From positions 31,020 to 95,019 of the forward strand of contig CBDCZR010000048.1 of NCBI GenBank assembly GCA_965224535.1: DNA of 64,000 bases, in the 5' to 3' direction. Below, one piece after another: positions 50,604 through 59,213 of this stretch (position 1 is its first letter; each line of letters opens with the position of its first letter). Below the pieces are notes generated by a model. That model saw only the letters and a program-made list of their open reading frames with translations. It was not told where the DNA came from and made no database searches. This stretch comes from JBCDHN01 sp965224535. GTDB lineage: Bacteria; Verrucomicrobiota; Verrucomicrobiia; Verrucomicrobiales; DEV007. The translations under genes were made by a program, and so were the position numbers.

Positions 50604-51635
50604 ATGGCTAAGAAAAGATCCGCCAAAAAATCGCCCAAATCCCGAGCAAAACGTCGTTCCGACCGGGATGGCGCCTGGAAGGAGTCCTTGCGCCGGCATT
50701 TGCCTCAATTTCTGCTCCGTTTGTTTCCAGCGGTCTTTAACGCGATCGATTGGACCCAACCGGTGACGTTTTTGGACAAGGAACTTCGGGCGGTCGCGCG
50801 CAAAGCAAAACTGGGAAAACGCCACGTTGATGTGTTCGTCCAAGTCACCCTCAAATCCGGCCAGAAGCAATTGCTCTACCTTCACGTTGAGGTTCAGGGA
50901 ACTCGCGACGACTTGTTCCCAGAGCGAATGTATTGCTACAACTACCGGCTGGAAGATTTTGTGGGCCAGGGCGTGCTCAGCCTCGCGATCCTGGCCGACG
51001 ACGATCCGAATTGGCGACCGGACCGCTACGAACGCTCCTTGCTGGGCAGCAAGCTGACCTACGTGTTTCCGGCAAAGAAATTGCTCGACCTCGATACGCC
51101 AGCCAAGCGCCAGAAATTGTTGAAAAACGCCGATGCCGCTAGCTTGGTGATTCTGGCGCAACTGGATGAACTGAAATACCGCGGCAATCCCTCCGAATTG
51201 AGACGTCGCAAATTTGCGCTGATCAAGCAACTTTACAAGGCGGGCTACAGCAAGGATGATGTGCAAGCCATCTATGAGTTGATCGACTGGATGATCACCC
51301 TGCCGGACCTTGAAGAACGCCGGCTCATGACAGATATCGAAAAATACGAAGCAGAACAAGCCATGCGCCACATAACCAGTGCCGAACGAATCGGAATCAG
51401 CAAAGGCAAACGCGAGGGAAAACGTGAGGGCAAGCGTGAAGGAAAACGCGAAGGAATGCGTGAAGCCCTGGTTCGGGTTGTTGAGGCGCGTTTTGGCCCG
51501 GTCGAGGAAGACCTCGTCGAGCAGTTGCAGGGGCTAACAGAAAAGCAACTCGGTGAGTTGGTTGCCGAAGCCAGCCGGGCCGAGACGCTCGCCGATTTTT
51601 GCGCGGATTTGCCGTTGGAAACCGCCAAAGCGTAG
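50604..51635 (+). CDS. Rpn/PD-(D/E)XK-type nuclease-like protein with KREG repeats
   Basis: 343 residues. A Lys/Arg-rich leader is followed by the domain of Rpn-type/putative transposase proteins; the region V-D-V-F-V-Q-V-T-L-K and L-Y-L-H-V-E-V-Q-G-T near 77-100 matches the D-x(n)-E-x-Q core of PD-(D/E)XK nucleases. A block of four KREG units near 270-286 (perfect tandem) is characteristic of this family and could be a coiled or nucleic-acid-binding linker. The function is unknown; related proteins stimulate recombination in E. coli. It follows purK by 67 bp. Confidence 0.75.
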   Translation: MAKKRSAKKSPKSRAKRRSDRDGAWKESLRRHLPQFLLRLFPAVFNAIDWTQPVTFLDKELRAVARKAKLGKRHVDVFVQVTLKSGQKQLLYLHVEVQGTRDDLFPERMYCYNYRLEDFVGQGVLSLAILADDDPNWRPDRYERSLLGSKLTYVFPAKKLLDLDTPAKRQKLLKNADAASLVILAQLDELKYRGNPSELRRRKFALIKQLYKAGYSKDDVQAIYELIDWMITLPDLEERRLMTDIEKYEAEQAMRHITSAERIGISKGKREGKREGKREGKREGMREALVRVVEARFGPVEEDLVEQLQGLTEKQLGELVAEASRAETLADFCADLPLETAKA

Positions 51636-51711
51636 GCGCCGGCCAACCCCGCCATTTCCGCATTAATCCTGCTGGCGCAGCCATTCAAGGCACGTTAGAG
51701 GTGGCGCTGTT

Positions 51712-53034
51712 ATGGCCGGCCCTATCGAATACCAACACACCCTCGCCAAATCCGCAACCCTGGCGGGCACCTCGTTGCACACGGGGGAAGAGGTCTCCCT
51801 CACCCTGCAACCTGCGCCGGTCGATCACGGCATCAAATTCCGCCGCATTGACCTGGAGGACAAGCCGTTCCTGGATGCGCACGTGGGCAAGGTGCAGGAG
51901 GTGGAACGCGCCACGACCATCGCCGAGGGCAGCGTGAAGGTTCACACCGTCGAGCACGTCATTTCTGCGCTCACCGGGATGGGCGTGGACAACGCGATCG
52001 TGGAAATGGACGCTAACGAGCCGCCGATCGGCGATGGCAGCGCCCGCCCGTTCGTGGAACTGGTGAAAAAAGCCGGGTTGCAGGAGCAGGATCGGCTACG
52101 CAAGGTTTTTGAGGTGCGCGAGCCGATTCATTTGGAGACGCCTGGTGGCTCGCTCATCACCGTGGTTCCGGACAAAAAGTTTCGCATCTCCTGCACGCAA
52201 TCGGGACCCGATGGCCGCTTCACCCAGTTCAAGAGCCTGGAAATTACGCCGGAAATCTACGAAAACGAGATCGCCCCGGCGCGAACCTTCGTTTTTTACG
52301 AAGAAGTGAAGCCGCTGCTGGAAAAAGGGCTGATCAAAGGCGGCAGCCTGGAAAACGCGGTCGTCATTCGCGATGAGGAGGTGATGAGCAAGGAGGCGAT
52401 GCGTTTTCCCGATGAATTCGCGCGGCACAAGATTCTCGACATCGTCGGCGATCTCATGCTGAGCGGGCGCAGGATCATGGGCCACGTCATCGCCGTGAAA
52501 CCGGGCCATCGGCCCAACACCCAGATGGCGCAGAAGATCAACGACGCCTTTCGTCAGATTGAGGCTGCCGCTCCCAAACCGGTCAACATCCCCACCGGCA
52601 AGGGCGTGCTGGACGTCAACGAGGTCATGCGGATTTTACCCCATCGTTACCCCTTTCTCATGGTGGACCGGATCATCGACTTTGAGGGCGATTTAAAGTG
52701 CACGGGCGTCAAGCAAGTGACCGTGAACGAGCCGTTTTTTCAGGGGCACTTCCCCGGTCACCCGGTCATGCCCGGCGTTCTCCAGGTGGAGGCGATGGCG
52801 CAGGTGGCCAGCATCATCATGCTGCGCAAACCCGAGCATCAGGGAAAAATCGGCTACTTTGTCAGCGCGGACAGCGTGAAATTTCGACGCCCAGTCACCC
52901 CGGGCGACACCCTCTTCATCGAGGCGGAATTTCTCAAGGTGAAGCGCAACATCGGCCACGCCAGGTGCCGTTGCGTGGTCAACGATGAGGTGACGTCATC
53001 CGGCGAGCTGAAATTCGCGCTGCTGGATGCGTAG
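51712..53034 (+). CDS. Bifunctional UDP-3-O-acyl-GlcNAc deacetylase / (3R)-hydroxyacyl-ACP dehydratase
   Basis: 440 residues, fusion of LpxC (1-~285) and FabZ (~300-440). LpxC: L-A-G-T-S-L-H-T-G near 17-25, zinc ligands V-H-T-V-E-H near 78-83, H-K-I-L-D-I-V-G-D near 238-246. FabZ: I-L-P-H-R-Y-P-F-L-M-V-D-R near 303-315 (catalytic His) and F-F-Q-G-H-F-P-G-H-P-V-M-P-G-V-L-Q-V-E-A-M near 343-363 (catalytic Glu). It links the committed lipid A step and fatty acid elongation. The fusion is known from Bacteroidetes, Chlamydiae and Verrucomicrobia, and argues for an LPS outer membrane. Confidence 0.96.
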   Translation: MAGPIEYQHTLAKSATLAGTSLHTGEEVSLTLQPAPVDHGIKFRRIDLEDKPFLDAHVGKVQEVERATTIAEGSVKVHTVEHVISALTGMGVDNAIVEMDANEPPIGDGSARPFVELVKKAGLQEQDRLRKVFEVREPIHLETPGGSLITVVPDKKFRISCTQSGPDGRFTQFKSLEITPEIYENEIAPARTFVFYEEVKPLLEKGLIKGGSLENAVVIRDEEVMSKEAMRFPDEFARHKILDIVGDLMLSGRRIMGHVIAVKPGHRPNTQMAQKINDAFRQIEAAAPKPVNIPTGKGVLDVNEVMRILPHRYPFLMVDRIIDFEGDLKCTGVKQVTVNEPFFQGHFPGHPVMPGVLQVEAMAQVASIIMLRKPEHQGKIGYFVSADSVKFRRPVTPGDTLFIEAEFLKVKRNIGHARCRCVVNDEVTSSGELKFALLDA

Positions 53035-53037
53035 CGG

Positions 53038-53571
53038 TTACGATTTTTTCTTCTCCTTCTCTTTCTCCTTGTGCTCGTGTTTGTGTTCGCCTTCTTCGCC
53101 GTCGTGGTGATGATGGCACGAGCAGGCGTATTCCTTGAAATCGCATTCCGGGCAATCCTCCAGATTCAGCTGAAATTTCTCCAAAACCGGCTTGGCGTCC
53201 CCACCAGGCTTGATTTGCAGCACTACCGGGAAGTTCATCCCATCGGGCAACGTTCCCGCAGAAAGTAAAACGTCGCCTTGTTTTTCGAATTTCAGCCGAG
53301 TGGGTTGTTTTCGGCTCCCCCCGGTCAAACGCACGGTTTGCTCGGCAATTGGGACCAATTTGTTGTCGTGATCGTAGGCGGAAATTTTCACCTTGCGGTC
53401 CTTGAGCACGAGAAACTCCAGGTGGGGCTCCACGCCGAACAGCAATCGCCCGCCGTTGGGACCGGTGACTTTGTGATGGTCGTGGTCGTGGTCCTTATCG
53501 CCGTCCTTGTCCGCAAACGCTGGCGTGAAGGCGATGGTAAGGGCGAAGAGGGAGGTTAGGATGGTTTTCAT
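53038..53571 (-). CDS. Secreted His-rich, probable metal-binding protein
   Basis: 177 residues from the ATG at 53571, giving a signal peptide (K-T-I-L-T-S-L-F-A-L-T-I-A-F-T-P-A-F-A). The mature N-terminus is acidic and His-rich (D-K-D-H-D-H-D-H-H-K), and the end is C-P-E-C-D then C-S-C-H-H-H-H-D-G-E-E-G-E-H-K-H-E-H-K followed by a Lys/Glu tail. The middle 80 residues form a beta-rich core. Zinc, copper or nickel binding in the periplasm is likely. The family is not recognised. Convergent with lpxC-fabZ, almost adjoining (3 bp). Confidence 0.7.
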   Translation of the reverse strand: MKTILTSLFALTIAFTPAFADKDGDKDHDHDHHKVTGPNGGRLLFGVEPHLEFLVLKDRKVKISAYDHDNKLVPIAEQTVRLTGGSRKQPTRLKFEKQGDVLLSAGTLPDGMNFPVVLQIKPGGDAKPVLEKFQLNLEDCPECDFKEYACSCHHHHDGEEGEHKHEHKEKEKEKKKS

Positions 53572-53617
53572 AGCTGGTGAGACGCAATGTGCGGAGTGTT
53601 TCGCGGTTTGGCAATTT

Positions 53618-53675
53618 GAAACTCGAAATCCGAAACTCGAAACTCGAAATCCGATTTTCAATTTCCAATTTCTCA
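53618..53675. repeat. TCGAAATCCGAAA-type dispersed repeat
   Basis: AAACTCGAAATCCGAAACTC and further units, then ATTTTCAATTTCCAATTTCT. Same family as 17082-17126 and 42808-42935, in the divergent promoter gap between the His-rich protein and the DUF2959 gene. Confidence 0.7.
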
Positions 53676-53746
53676 ACTTTCCTGCGTCTAACACCGCAAG
53701 AAAAACCAGTTCGACTCCGCCTCGGAATTATGCCTAAGTCCTCCCC

Positions 53747-54439
53747 ATGAAACGAATTCCCTTTCTCCTCCTCTCCCTCTCCGCGCTGATTTTGGGCTCC
53801 TGCAACAGCATCGTTTACGACACCATGGAGCAGTTTGGCGTGGCCAAGCGCGACCTGCTGGTGAAGCGCGTGCTCAAGGCTCGCGACGCGCAGTCGGAGA
53901 CCAAGGAGCAGTTTCAATCCGCGCTGGAACAGTTCGCCACGCTGGTCAATTACCAGGGCGGCAGCCTGGAGCAAACCTACAACCGGCTCAACACGGAGTA
54001 CGAGCGCAGCGTATCGAAATCTAACGCGGTGAAGGAGCGCAACGATGAGGTGGAGAGCGTGGCCAAGGCGCTGTTTCGCGAGTGGGAACGCGAGTTGGAC
54101 CAATACTCGGATTCCGCGCTTCGTTCGGCCAGCGCGCGGCAGTTGGCGGAGACTCGCAGCCGTTACGGCAGCCTCATGCAGGCCATGCGCCGCGCGGAGG
54201 GCACGCTGGACCCGGTTTTGACGAAATTTCGCGATAACGTGCTCTTTTTGAAGCACAACCTCAACGCGCAGGTCGTTGGCTCGTTGCAAAGCGAGTTGCG
54301 CTCGGTGGAGATCAACACCGCCAACCTCATCCGCGAGATGAATCGCTCCATCGCCGAGGCCGATCAGTTCATTCGCGCCATGGGCAACAGCGGCGGCGGG
54401 GGTTCGGCCGCTCCGGCAGCGCGGCGGGTGGGGACCTGA
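53747..54439 (+). CDS. DUF2959 family lipoprotein
   Basis: 230 residues. The N-terminus (F-L-L-L-S-L-S-A-L-I-L-G-S-C-N-S) is a lipoprotein signal with lipobox L-G-S-C, Cys19. The rest is coiled-coil helix: S-I-V-Y-D-T-M-E-Q-F-G-V-A-K-R-D-L-L-V-K-R-V and long heptad-like tracts, as in DUF2959. Such proteins lie in the outer membrane or envelope; function is not established. The Gly/Ala-rich end after about 210 is probably disordered. Confidence 0.8.
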   Translation: MKRIPFLLLSLSALILGSCNSIVYDTMEQFGVAKRDLLVKRVLKARDAQSETKEQFQSALEQFATLVNYQGGSLEQTYNRLNTEYERSVSKSNAVKERNDEVESVAKALFREWERELDQYSDSALRSASARQLAETRSRYGSLMQAMRRAEGTLDPVLTKFRDNVLFLKHNLNAQVVGSLQSELRSVEINTANLIREMNRSIAEADQFIRAMGNSGGGGSAAPAARRVGT

Positions 54440-54443
54440 GACT

Positions 54444-54561
54444 GCGGATTTAAGGGACCAAAGGGACCTAAAAGACTGAAAGGACGGCTTTTGGGAACAA
54501 CAGCCGATGCCGTAGCTTTGTTGCTTTGGTCCCCTGGGTCCTTTTGGTCCCTGAAGTCCGC
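54444..54561. repeat. GGGACC-type inverted repeat element, copy 2
   Basis: Left arm GCGGATTTAAGGGACC, then AAAGGGACC; right arm CTTTGGTCCCCTGGGTCC, then TTTTGGTCCCTGAAG and TCCGC, nearly complementary around about 60 bp. Same element type as 29611-29705. It sits just past the DUF2959 stop and borders the duplicated DUF4175 fragment. Confidence 0.7.
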
Positions 54562-54563
54562 AA

Positions 54564-54905
54564 ATTACTCTCCGCTGGCGAGTTTTTCGTAGTACTTGCG
54601 CACCAAATCGCGGTAGGGACCGGGGACGGGGTCGCGGTCGATGGGGACCAGGGGGTTGTCCTTTTCTTTGCGGGCGATTTGTTCGCTGACCCGGTTGCGC
54701 AGTTCCACGAAGGGGTCGACGACGGTGGTTTGGACGAGGTCCCACTTTGGGGCGGCGTCGTTGCGGCGGTAGTCGATGCGCATGGCTCGGGCGCGGTCGA
54801 GGACTTTGCTGGCTTGGCTGCGAAGTTCGGGGACGTCGAGGTCTTCTTCGACCTTGCGCAGGCTGTCGGCGAATTGGCGATTGCTCCCAGTCTTGGCCCA
54901 TGATG
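54564..54905 (-). pseudogene. Duplicated 3' end of the DUF4175 gene
   Basis: About 340 bp nearly identical to 58880-59213: the encoded L-R-K-V-E-E, L-D-V-P-E-L-R-S-Q-A-S-K-V, and Y-R-D-L-V-R-K-Y-Y-E-K-L-A-S-G-E stretches match the end of the large gene. An insertion of about 8 bp (GGCGATTG) near 54880 breaks the reading frame just before I-M-G-Q-D-W-E-Q. No start is present, so it is not a working gene. It lies downstream of the TIR-STAND gene and its small companion on the same strand. Confidence 0.9.
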
Positions 54906-54968
54906 AACGCAAGGGGACGCTTGCGCCACGTTGTGCAGCCGTTGGCTTGCATGGCGGAGGAGTTGCGC

Positions 54969-55145
54969 TCAGCCTTGGGAACCGGCGTCGCTGTTGCCGA
55001 GCATCTGCACGATCTGCGCCTTCACTTCCGGCGGCCATTGGGCGAGATCGGGAGGGAGACCGGTTCGATCGGCGATTTGTTGGATGACTTCTTGCGGCAG
55101 TTGGGCGAGCACAGCGTCCGCCAGTTGCGCCATCGCGGCGTCCAT
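54969..55145 (-). CDS. 58-residue ORF downstream of the TIR-STAND gene
   Basis: M-D-A-A-M-A-Q-L-A-D-A-V-L-A-Q-L-P-Q-E-V-I-Q-Q-I-A to G-S-Q-G, start 55145, 31 bp after the TIR-STAND stop. The sequence is hydrophobic-amphipathic in two helices joined by P-P-D-L-A-Q-W-P-P-E. It is too short for family assignment. Neither the duplicated DUF4175 fragment nor the TIR-STAND gene resembles it. It could be a co-transcribed regulator or inhibitor of the TIR protein, or a spurious ORF. Confidence 0.45.
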   Translation of the reverse strand: MDAAMAQLADAVLAQLPQEVIQQIADRTGLPPDLAQWPPEVKAQIVQMLGNSDAGSQG

Positions 55146-55176
55146 CTTGCCGCCTGAGTTTGGTTGGGGCGCAGGC

Positions 55177-58100
55177 TCATCGGCCCTGTTCCTTCAGATA
55201 CGCGTCGCGCTCGGCGTGATACTCTCGCTCCGCCTCGCGAAGCGGTTCGAGCACGGGCTCCGCCGCGCCTTTCTTCTTCCCGATGCCGAAGAACCCGGAT
55301 TTGGGAGGCCCATCAATCTGGCGGGCCAACTCCTCCAGCCGCGGCATGAGATGCCACCAGCCTTCGGCGACCCGCGTGCAGGCGGTTTGGAAGTTTTCCA
55401 GACACGGGTCCAGCTCCGCATCCAACACCGCCAAATCCGGCTCGCGTTGGCCGTAGTGATGCTTCCCAATCAGGTCCGCCGCCTCGTCGCGATACTTCCG
55501 CGCTTCCTCCGGGTTCCCGCCCAAAAGCTCCAGCCGGCTGCGCATGAACAACGCATCGGCTAGAAACAGAGGCATCGGCCCGCGTTTGGCGATGGTTTCC
55601 GCCTCGTGCAGTGACTCGGTGACTTCCTGTGACAAGCCGACAAGGTGACCGGGTGACAGGGGGTTTTCACGTGCATCCGCGGCGGAGACTCCCGTCACCC
55701 CTTCACCTTGCCCCCCTTTCACCGTGTCAAGCAGCGAAGCTGCCAGCGCCAGGTAGCCGCGCGGGAGATGGTTCTCGGAGTTGGCTTGCTGGAGGGAGTT
55801 TAGAGGGGAGGAGGAGAGAGGTGAGGAGTGGAGGAGGGCCCGGGCTTGCGCGCGAGACAGAAGTTCAATGCCTACAGTCAATTCTGGTGTCCGCGGATCG
55901 TTGGCAGATCGGGCTACCATATACTCAGCGCGATCGGCGACTTCCCCGGGGCGGCGGCGGGCGAGGAGGAGTTCGCCATAGAGGAAGCCGCCCAGCGAAT
56001 AGAGGCGGGGCAGGTTCGGCTGGAGCTGTTTCTGGAGGCGCTCGGCCTCGCGGAAGCGTTGCTCGGCCTCGGCGAGGCGGCCCCGGGCCAACAGCGCGGC
56101 TGCTTCTTTGCCGCGTCCGCCAATCCGCTGAAAAAGATCGCCGGACTGGTCGGCGAAAGCGACGGCGTCTGCTGCGGCACTGAGCGCTCCCGGGTCCTGG
56201 TCTTTGCCCTCGGGACCGTCCTCCAGGCGCCCCAGCGTCACCAGCAACTCGCTCAGGTTGCCGGAGTTGAGGCCGGCCTGGTCCCAAACTTCATCTTTTT
56301 CATACGCGACCACCGCCGCCCGCATCGGTTCGACGGCGTCGGGGAGGCGGCCGATGGCGCGCAAGGCGGCACCGGCCAAGTTCAGCACCAGCGCCCGCCT
56401 TGAGGCAGGTTTGAGGCCGGGATGCGGTTGGGAAAAGGCCGTGGCAAAGAAGCTGGCCAGCGCGGCGAGGTTCTGGCCGTAAAGCCCCAGTTTGTGGAGG
56501 GCGAACAGCTCGTTGCCCCGGGCGATGCGGGGCATGTAGACTTCGAGGAAGCATTCGTCGTGACGCCCGGCCAGGCAGCCATGGGCGATGGCCTCAAACA
56601 GCGGTTCCATCCCCGCCGCGTCCTCCGGCCGAAATTGGTGGGGAACAGGGGTCGATGGTTCCAGGAAAGGAAGCTGCTCGTTTAATTCTGCCTCCGTCGC
56701 GTATCGAAGAGCCGCGGGAATGTTTGCCCGTTGAATCTCGTTCAGTTGATTTGCTATCAGCCCTCTTATCAGCTGTGCAGCGTGTTCGGGGAATCCAGAT
56801 TTGTAGGCCAAAGCCCCATAAGCCACCGGCTCCCGAAACGCCTCCGGCAACCCGGCATACCGGTAATGATCATACAAGCGCCCGTGCGCAGCCTGGAAAG
56901 CCTCCTCATAATGGCTTCGCAACTGAAATCCAAAATATTCGCGGATCAGCGGATGGCAGTCGACGTGGTGGCTGAACCACTCTTGGTTTTTTTCCAGTTT
57001 CTGCCACTCCACCGCGCGCCCGCCTTCGCCCTCGACCAACCGGGCTTTGGAGACGAGCCCCTGGTCGCTCAATTGTTGCAGGGCATTGGTCACGCTGCGG
57101 TTGTCGCTCTGCGGACGCGGCTCGAAGGTCGCAAAAATGGGCTCCATCCAGTAGCCGAAGGATTCGTCGTAAAACAGCGCTTCAAACGCTTCCCGCGCTT
57201 CCAGGCGATCGTCGTCGGTGGAGTGCGGATCGTCGAGCACCGTATCGCGCTTGGCGGCGGCGGTTTCGATTTTTTGCAGAAACTCAGCCTTTTCGCCCGG
57301 GATGACCGATTCGCGCAGCTCCGGCGGGGAATCGTAAACCACGGGCAACAACTCCAGCGAGGCGGGCCGGTCGAACAGCGCCAGAAAGTAGCAGACGGCC
57401 AGTTGGTTGGCCGGCGGGCAATTATCGAGGATCTGGGCCGCGCTTTCGCGTTTCAAACGGCCGTGCAAATTGCGGAACAGCCCGGTTTCAAAGGCGCGGA
57501 TGACGCGGAAAGCGCTGCGGTAGGTGCCGCCACCGATGTCGTCTTTGCCGCGAAAGATGATGGCTTCCTCGAACGCTTTGATCTGCCCGCCGTGATTCTC
57601 GGCAACGATGTGGGCGGCGATGTTCAGCGACAAGGCGTGGTTTTCCAGCCCGGCGATCGCTTTTTCGAACTCGGCGCGAACGGTTTCCGGCAGCTCAACC
57701 TCTCGCGGGAAGGTTTTGGCCTCGATACCGCGGTCGCGCAGCAGCTCGATGGCGTCCGGCGTGGGGATGTGGCCGAGTTCGTGGCGGCGAAAGCTTTTGT
57801 TTTGGTCCAACTCGCGCAGTCTGATCCGGGTGGTGACGATGGTGAGGCCGTTGTCGATGTCGGCCAGTTTTTTGAGCAGAACCTTGACGCCGGGGTCCTT
57901 GATGCCGCCGAACTGGCGCGCTTTGCTCCCGGTCTGGCCCCCGGCGGCGTATTGCAGCGGCTCCAGGCCATCGAGCACCAGCAGCGAAGGCTGGACGGCG
58001 ATGAGATCGGCGAGTTCTTCGCCTTGTTTGCGGGGATCCTCGGGAAGGACCGCGTTTTCGCCCTGCGGATGAAAGTGCGCGAAGGCGTTTTTGAAGAAAT

Positions 58101-58731
58101 CAGCGGCGTGGGTTTGCTTGTCTTCGCTGGAGCCCTGGGAATAGAACGACCAGACGAAGACCGAGGCGATCCCGCGCCAGCCGTCGAGCTTCAGGTTTTG
58201 GACGAAATGCTGGACGAGGGCGGTTTTGCCGGTGCCGCCCATGGCGTCGAAGGCGACGATGCGGATGTCCGGGTCATCGAGATCGGCGTCGAGCAGCTTC
58301 AGTTCCCCGTCCCGGCCGTAGAGTTTGCGGACGTGGGTGGCGGGAAGGCCTTTGGTGTTGATTTCGGGATGCTTGCGGAAACCGGGGCGCAGATCGATGA
58401 CGTCGCGCCCGGGGAACAGCTCGGAGGCGTCGCAGTCGTCGATGCGCAGACCGATGACCCGTTTTTTCAGGTCGCGGGCGAGTTTGATTTCCTCTTTGAC
58501 CCAGTGCGAGGCGACCGAGTGGGTGGAGACGATTACGTAGAAGCGGGTGGAGGAACGGATGGCGTTTTTGATCTCGGGCCAGAATTCTTCGCCGGCGGGG
58601 ATGCTGCGCACGTCGTTGAACACTTCGCGTTCGATGAGAGAGCGGATGAAGGCTTCCACTTCAGCGACGTAGGAGTCGTCCTTGGTGCTGTGAGAGAGGA
58701 AGACGTCGAAGGGTTGGGGTTCTGCCGCCAT
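55177..58731 (-). CDS. TIR-STAND NTPase-TPR protein, candidate anti-phage effector
   Basis: 1184 residues, intact. TIR domain ~8-100: F-D-V-F-L-S-H-S-T-K-D-D near 8-19 and A-S-H-W-V-K-E-E near 74-81; the Trp-x3-Glu pattern (W77, E81) is that of NAD-cleaving TIRs. NTPase ~125-430: A-M-G-G-T-G-K-T near 163-170 (Walker A), L-L-V-L-D-G-L-E-P at 250-258 (Walker B), and T-T-R-I-R-L near 300-305. TPR-like helices ~600-1100. This is the STAND layout: sensor/TPR, switch NTPase, TIR effector. NAD depletion after phage sensing is the family expectation, not shown here. A GGTGAC-type repeat sits in frame at 55625-55720. Confidence 0.88.
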   Translation of the reverse strand: MAAEPQPFDVFLSHSTKDDSYVAEVEAFIRSLIEREVFNDVRSIPAGEEFWPEIKNAIRSSTRFYVIVSTHSVASHWVKEEIKLARDLKKRVIGLRIDDCDASELFPGRDVIDLRPGFRKHPEINTKGLPATHVRKLYGRDGELKLLDADLDDPDIRIVAFDAMGGTGKTALVQHFVQNLKLDGWRGIASVFVWSFYSQGSSEDKQTHAADFFKNAFAHFHPQGENAVLPEDPRKQGEELADLIAVQPSLLVLDGLEPLQYAAGGQTGSKARQFGGIKDPGVKVLLKKLADIDNGLTIVTTRIRLRELDQNKSFRRHELGHIPTPDAIELLRDRGIEAKTFPREVELPETVRAEFEKAIAGLENHALSLNIAAHIVAENHGGQIKAFEEAIIFRGKDDIGGGTYRSAFRVIRAFETGLFRNLHGRLKRESAAQILDNCPPANQLAVCYFLALFDRPASLELLPVVYDSPPELRESVIPGEKAEFLQKIETAAAKRDTVLDDPHSTDDDRLEAREAFEALFYDESFGYWMEPIFATFEPRPQSDNRSVTNALQQLSDQGLVSKARLVEGEGGRAVEWQKLEKNQEWFSHHVDCHPLIREYFGFQLRSHYEEAFQAAHGRLYDHYRYAGLPEAFREPVAYGALAYKSGFPEHAAQLIRGLIANQLNEIQRANIPAALRYATEAELNEQLPFLEPSTPVPHQFRPEDAAGMEPLFEAIAHGCLAGRHDECFLEVYMPRIARGNELFALHKLGLYGQNLAALASFFATAFSQPHPGLKPASRRALVLNLAGAALRAIGRLPDAVEPMRAAVVAYEKDEVWDQAGLNSGNLSELLVTLGRLEDGPEGKDQDPGALSAAADAVAFADQSGDLFQRIGGRGKEAAALLARGRLAEAEQRFREAERLQKQLQPNLPRLYSLGGFLYGELLLARRRPGEVADRAEYMVARSANDPRTPELTVGIELLSRAQARALLHSSPLSSSPLNSLQQANSENHLPRGYLALAASLLDTVKGGQGEGVTGVSAADARENPLSPGHLVGLSQEVTESLHEAETIAKRGPMPLFLADALFMRSRLELLGGNPEEARKYRDEAADLIGKHHYGQREPDLAVLDAELDPCLENFQTACTRVAEGWWHLMPRLEELARQIDGPPKSGFFGIGKKKGAAEPVLEPLREAEREYHAERDAYLKEQGR
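55625..55720 (-). repeat. GGTGAC-type repeat inserted in frame in the TIR-STAND gene
   Basis: GACAAGGTGACCGGGTGACA then, after a short spacer, CCCGTCACCCCTTCACC, arms that are roughly complementary. It encodes a Gly/Ser-rich, low-complexity stretch (G-V-T-G-V-S-A-A-D-A-R-E-N-P-L-S-P-G) between two TPR helices, absent in the decayed paralog. A purine-rich stretch at 55790-55850 adds S-S-P-L-S-S-S-P-L. Confidence 0.6.
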
Positions 58732-58879
58732 GTTTCCGGGGGGGGTCAGTGATTTCGAGTGAGTATTCGCGCCCGGTTACCGTTCCAGCCCGAGCCAACT
58801 GGGTTGACGATGGCAGAAAACCGCGCTGCTGACAAGTCCACACCCGCGCCGCAACCGGCCGCTCGCATTGAGGTCGGAG

Positions 58880-59213
58880 ATTACTCCCCGCTGGCGAGTT
58901 TTTCGTAGTACTTGCGCACCAAATCGCGGTAGGGACCGGGGACGGGGTCGCGGTCGATGGGGACCAGGGGGTTGTCCTTTTCTTTGCGGGCGATTTGTTC
59001 GCTGACCCGGTTGCGCAGTTCCACGAGGGGGTCGACGACGGTGGTTTGGACGAGGTCCCACTTTGGGGCGGCGTCGTTGCGGCGGTAGTCGATGCGCATG
59101 GCTCGGGCGCGGTCGAGGACTTTGCTGGCTTGGCTGCGAAGTTCGGGGACGTCGAGGACTTCTTCGACCTTGCGCAGGCTGTCGGCGAATTGCTCCCAGT
59201 CTTCGCCCATGAT
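58880..59213. repeat. Direct repeat partner of 54564-54905
   Basis: 334 bp at the 3' end of the DUF4175 gene that are nearly identical and in the same orientation as 54564-54905. The two copies bracket the TIR-STAND gene, the 58-residue ORF and about 150 bp of spacer. Confidence 0.9.
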
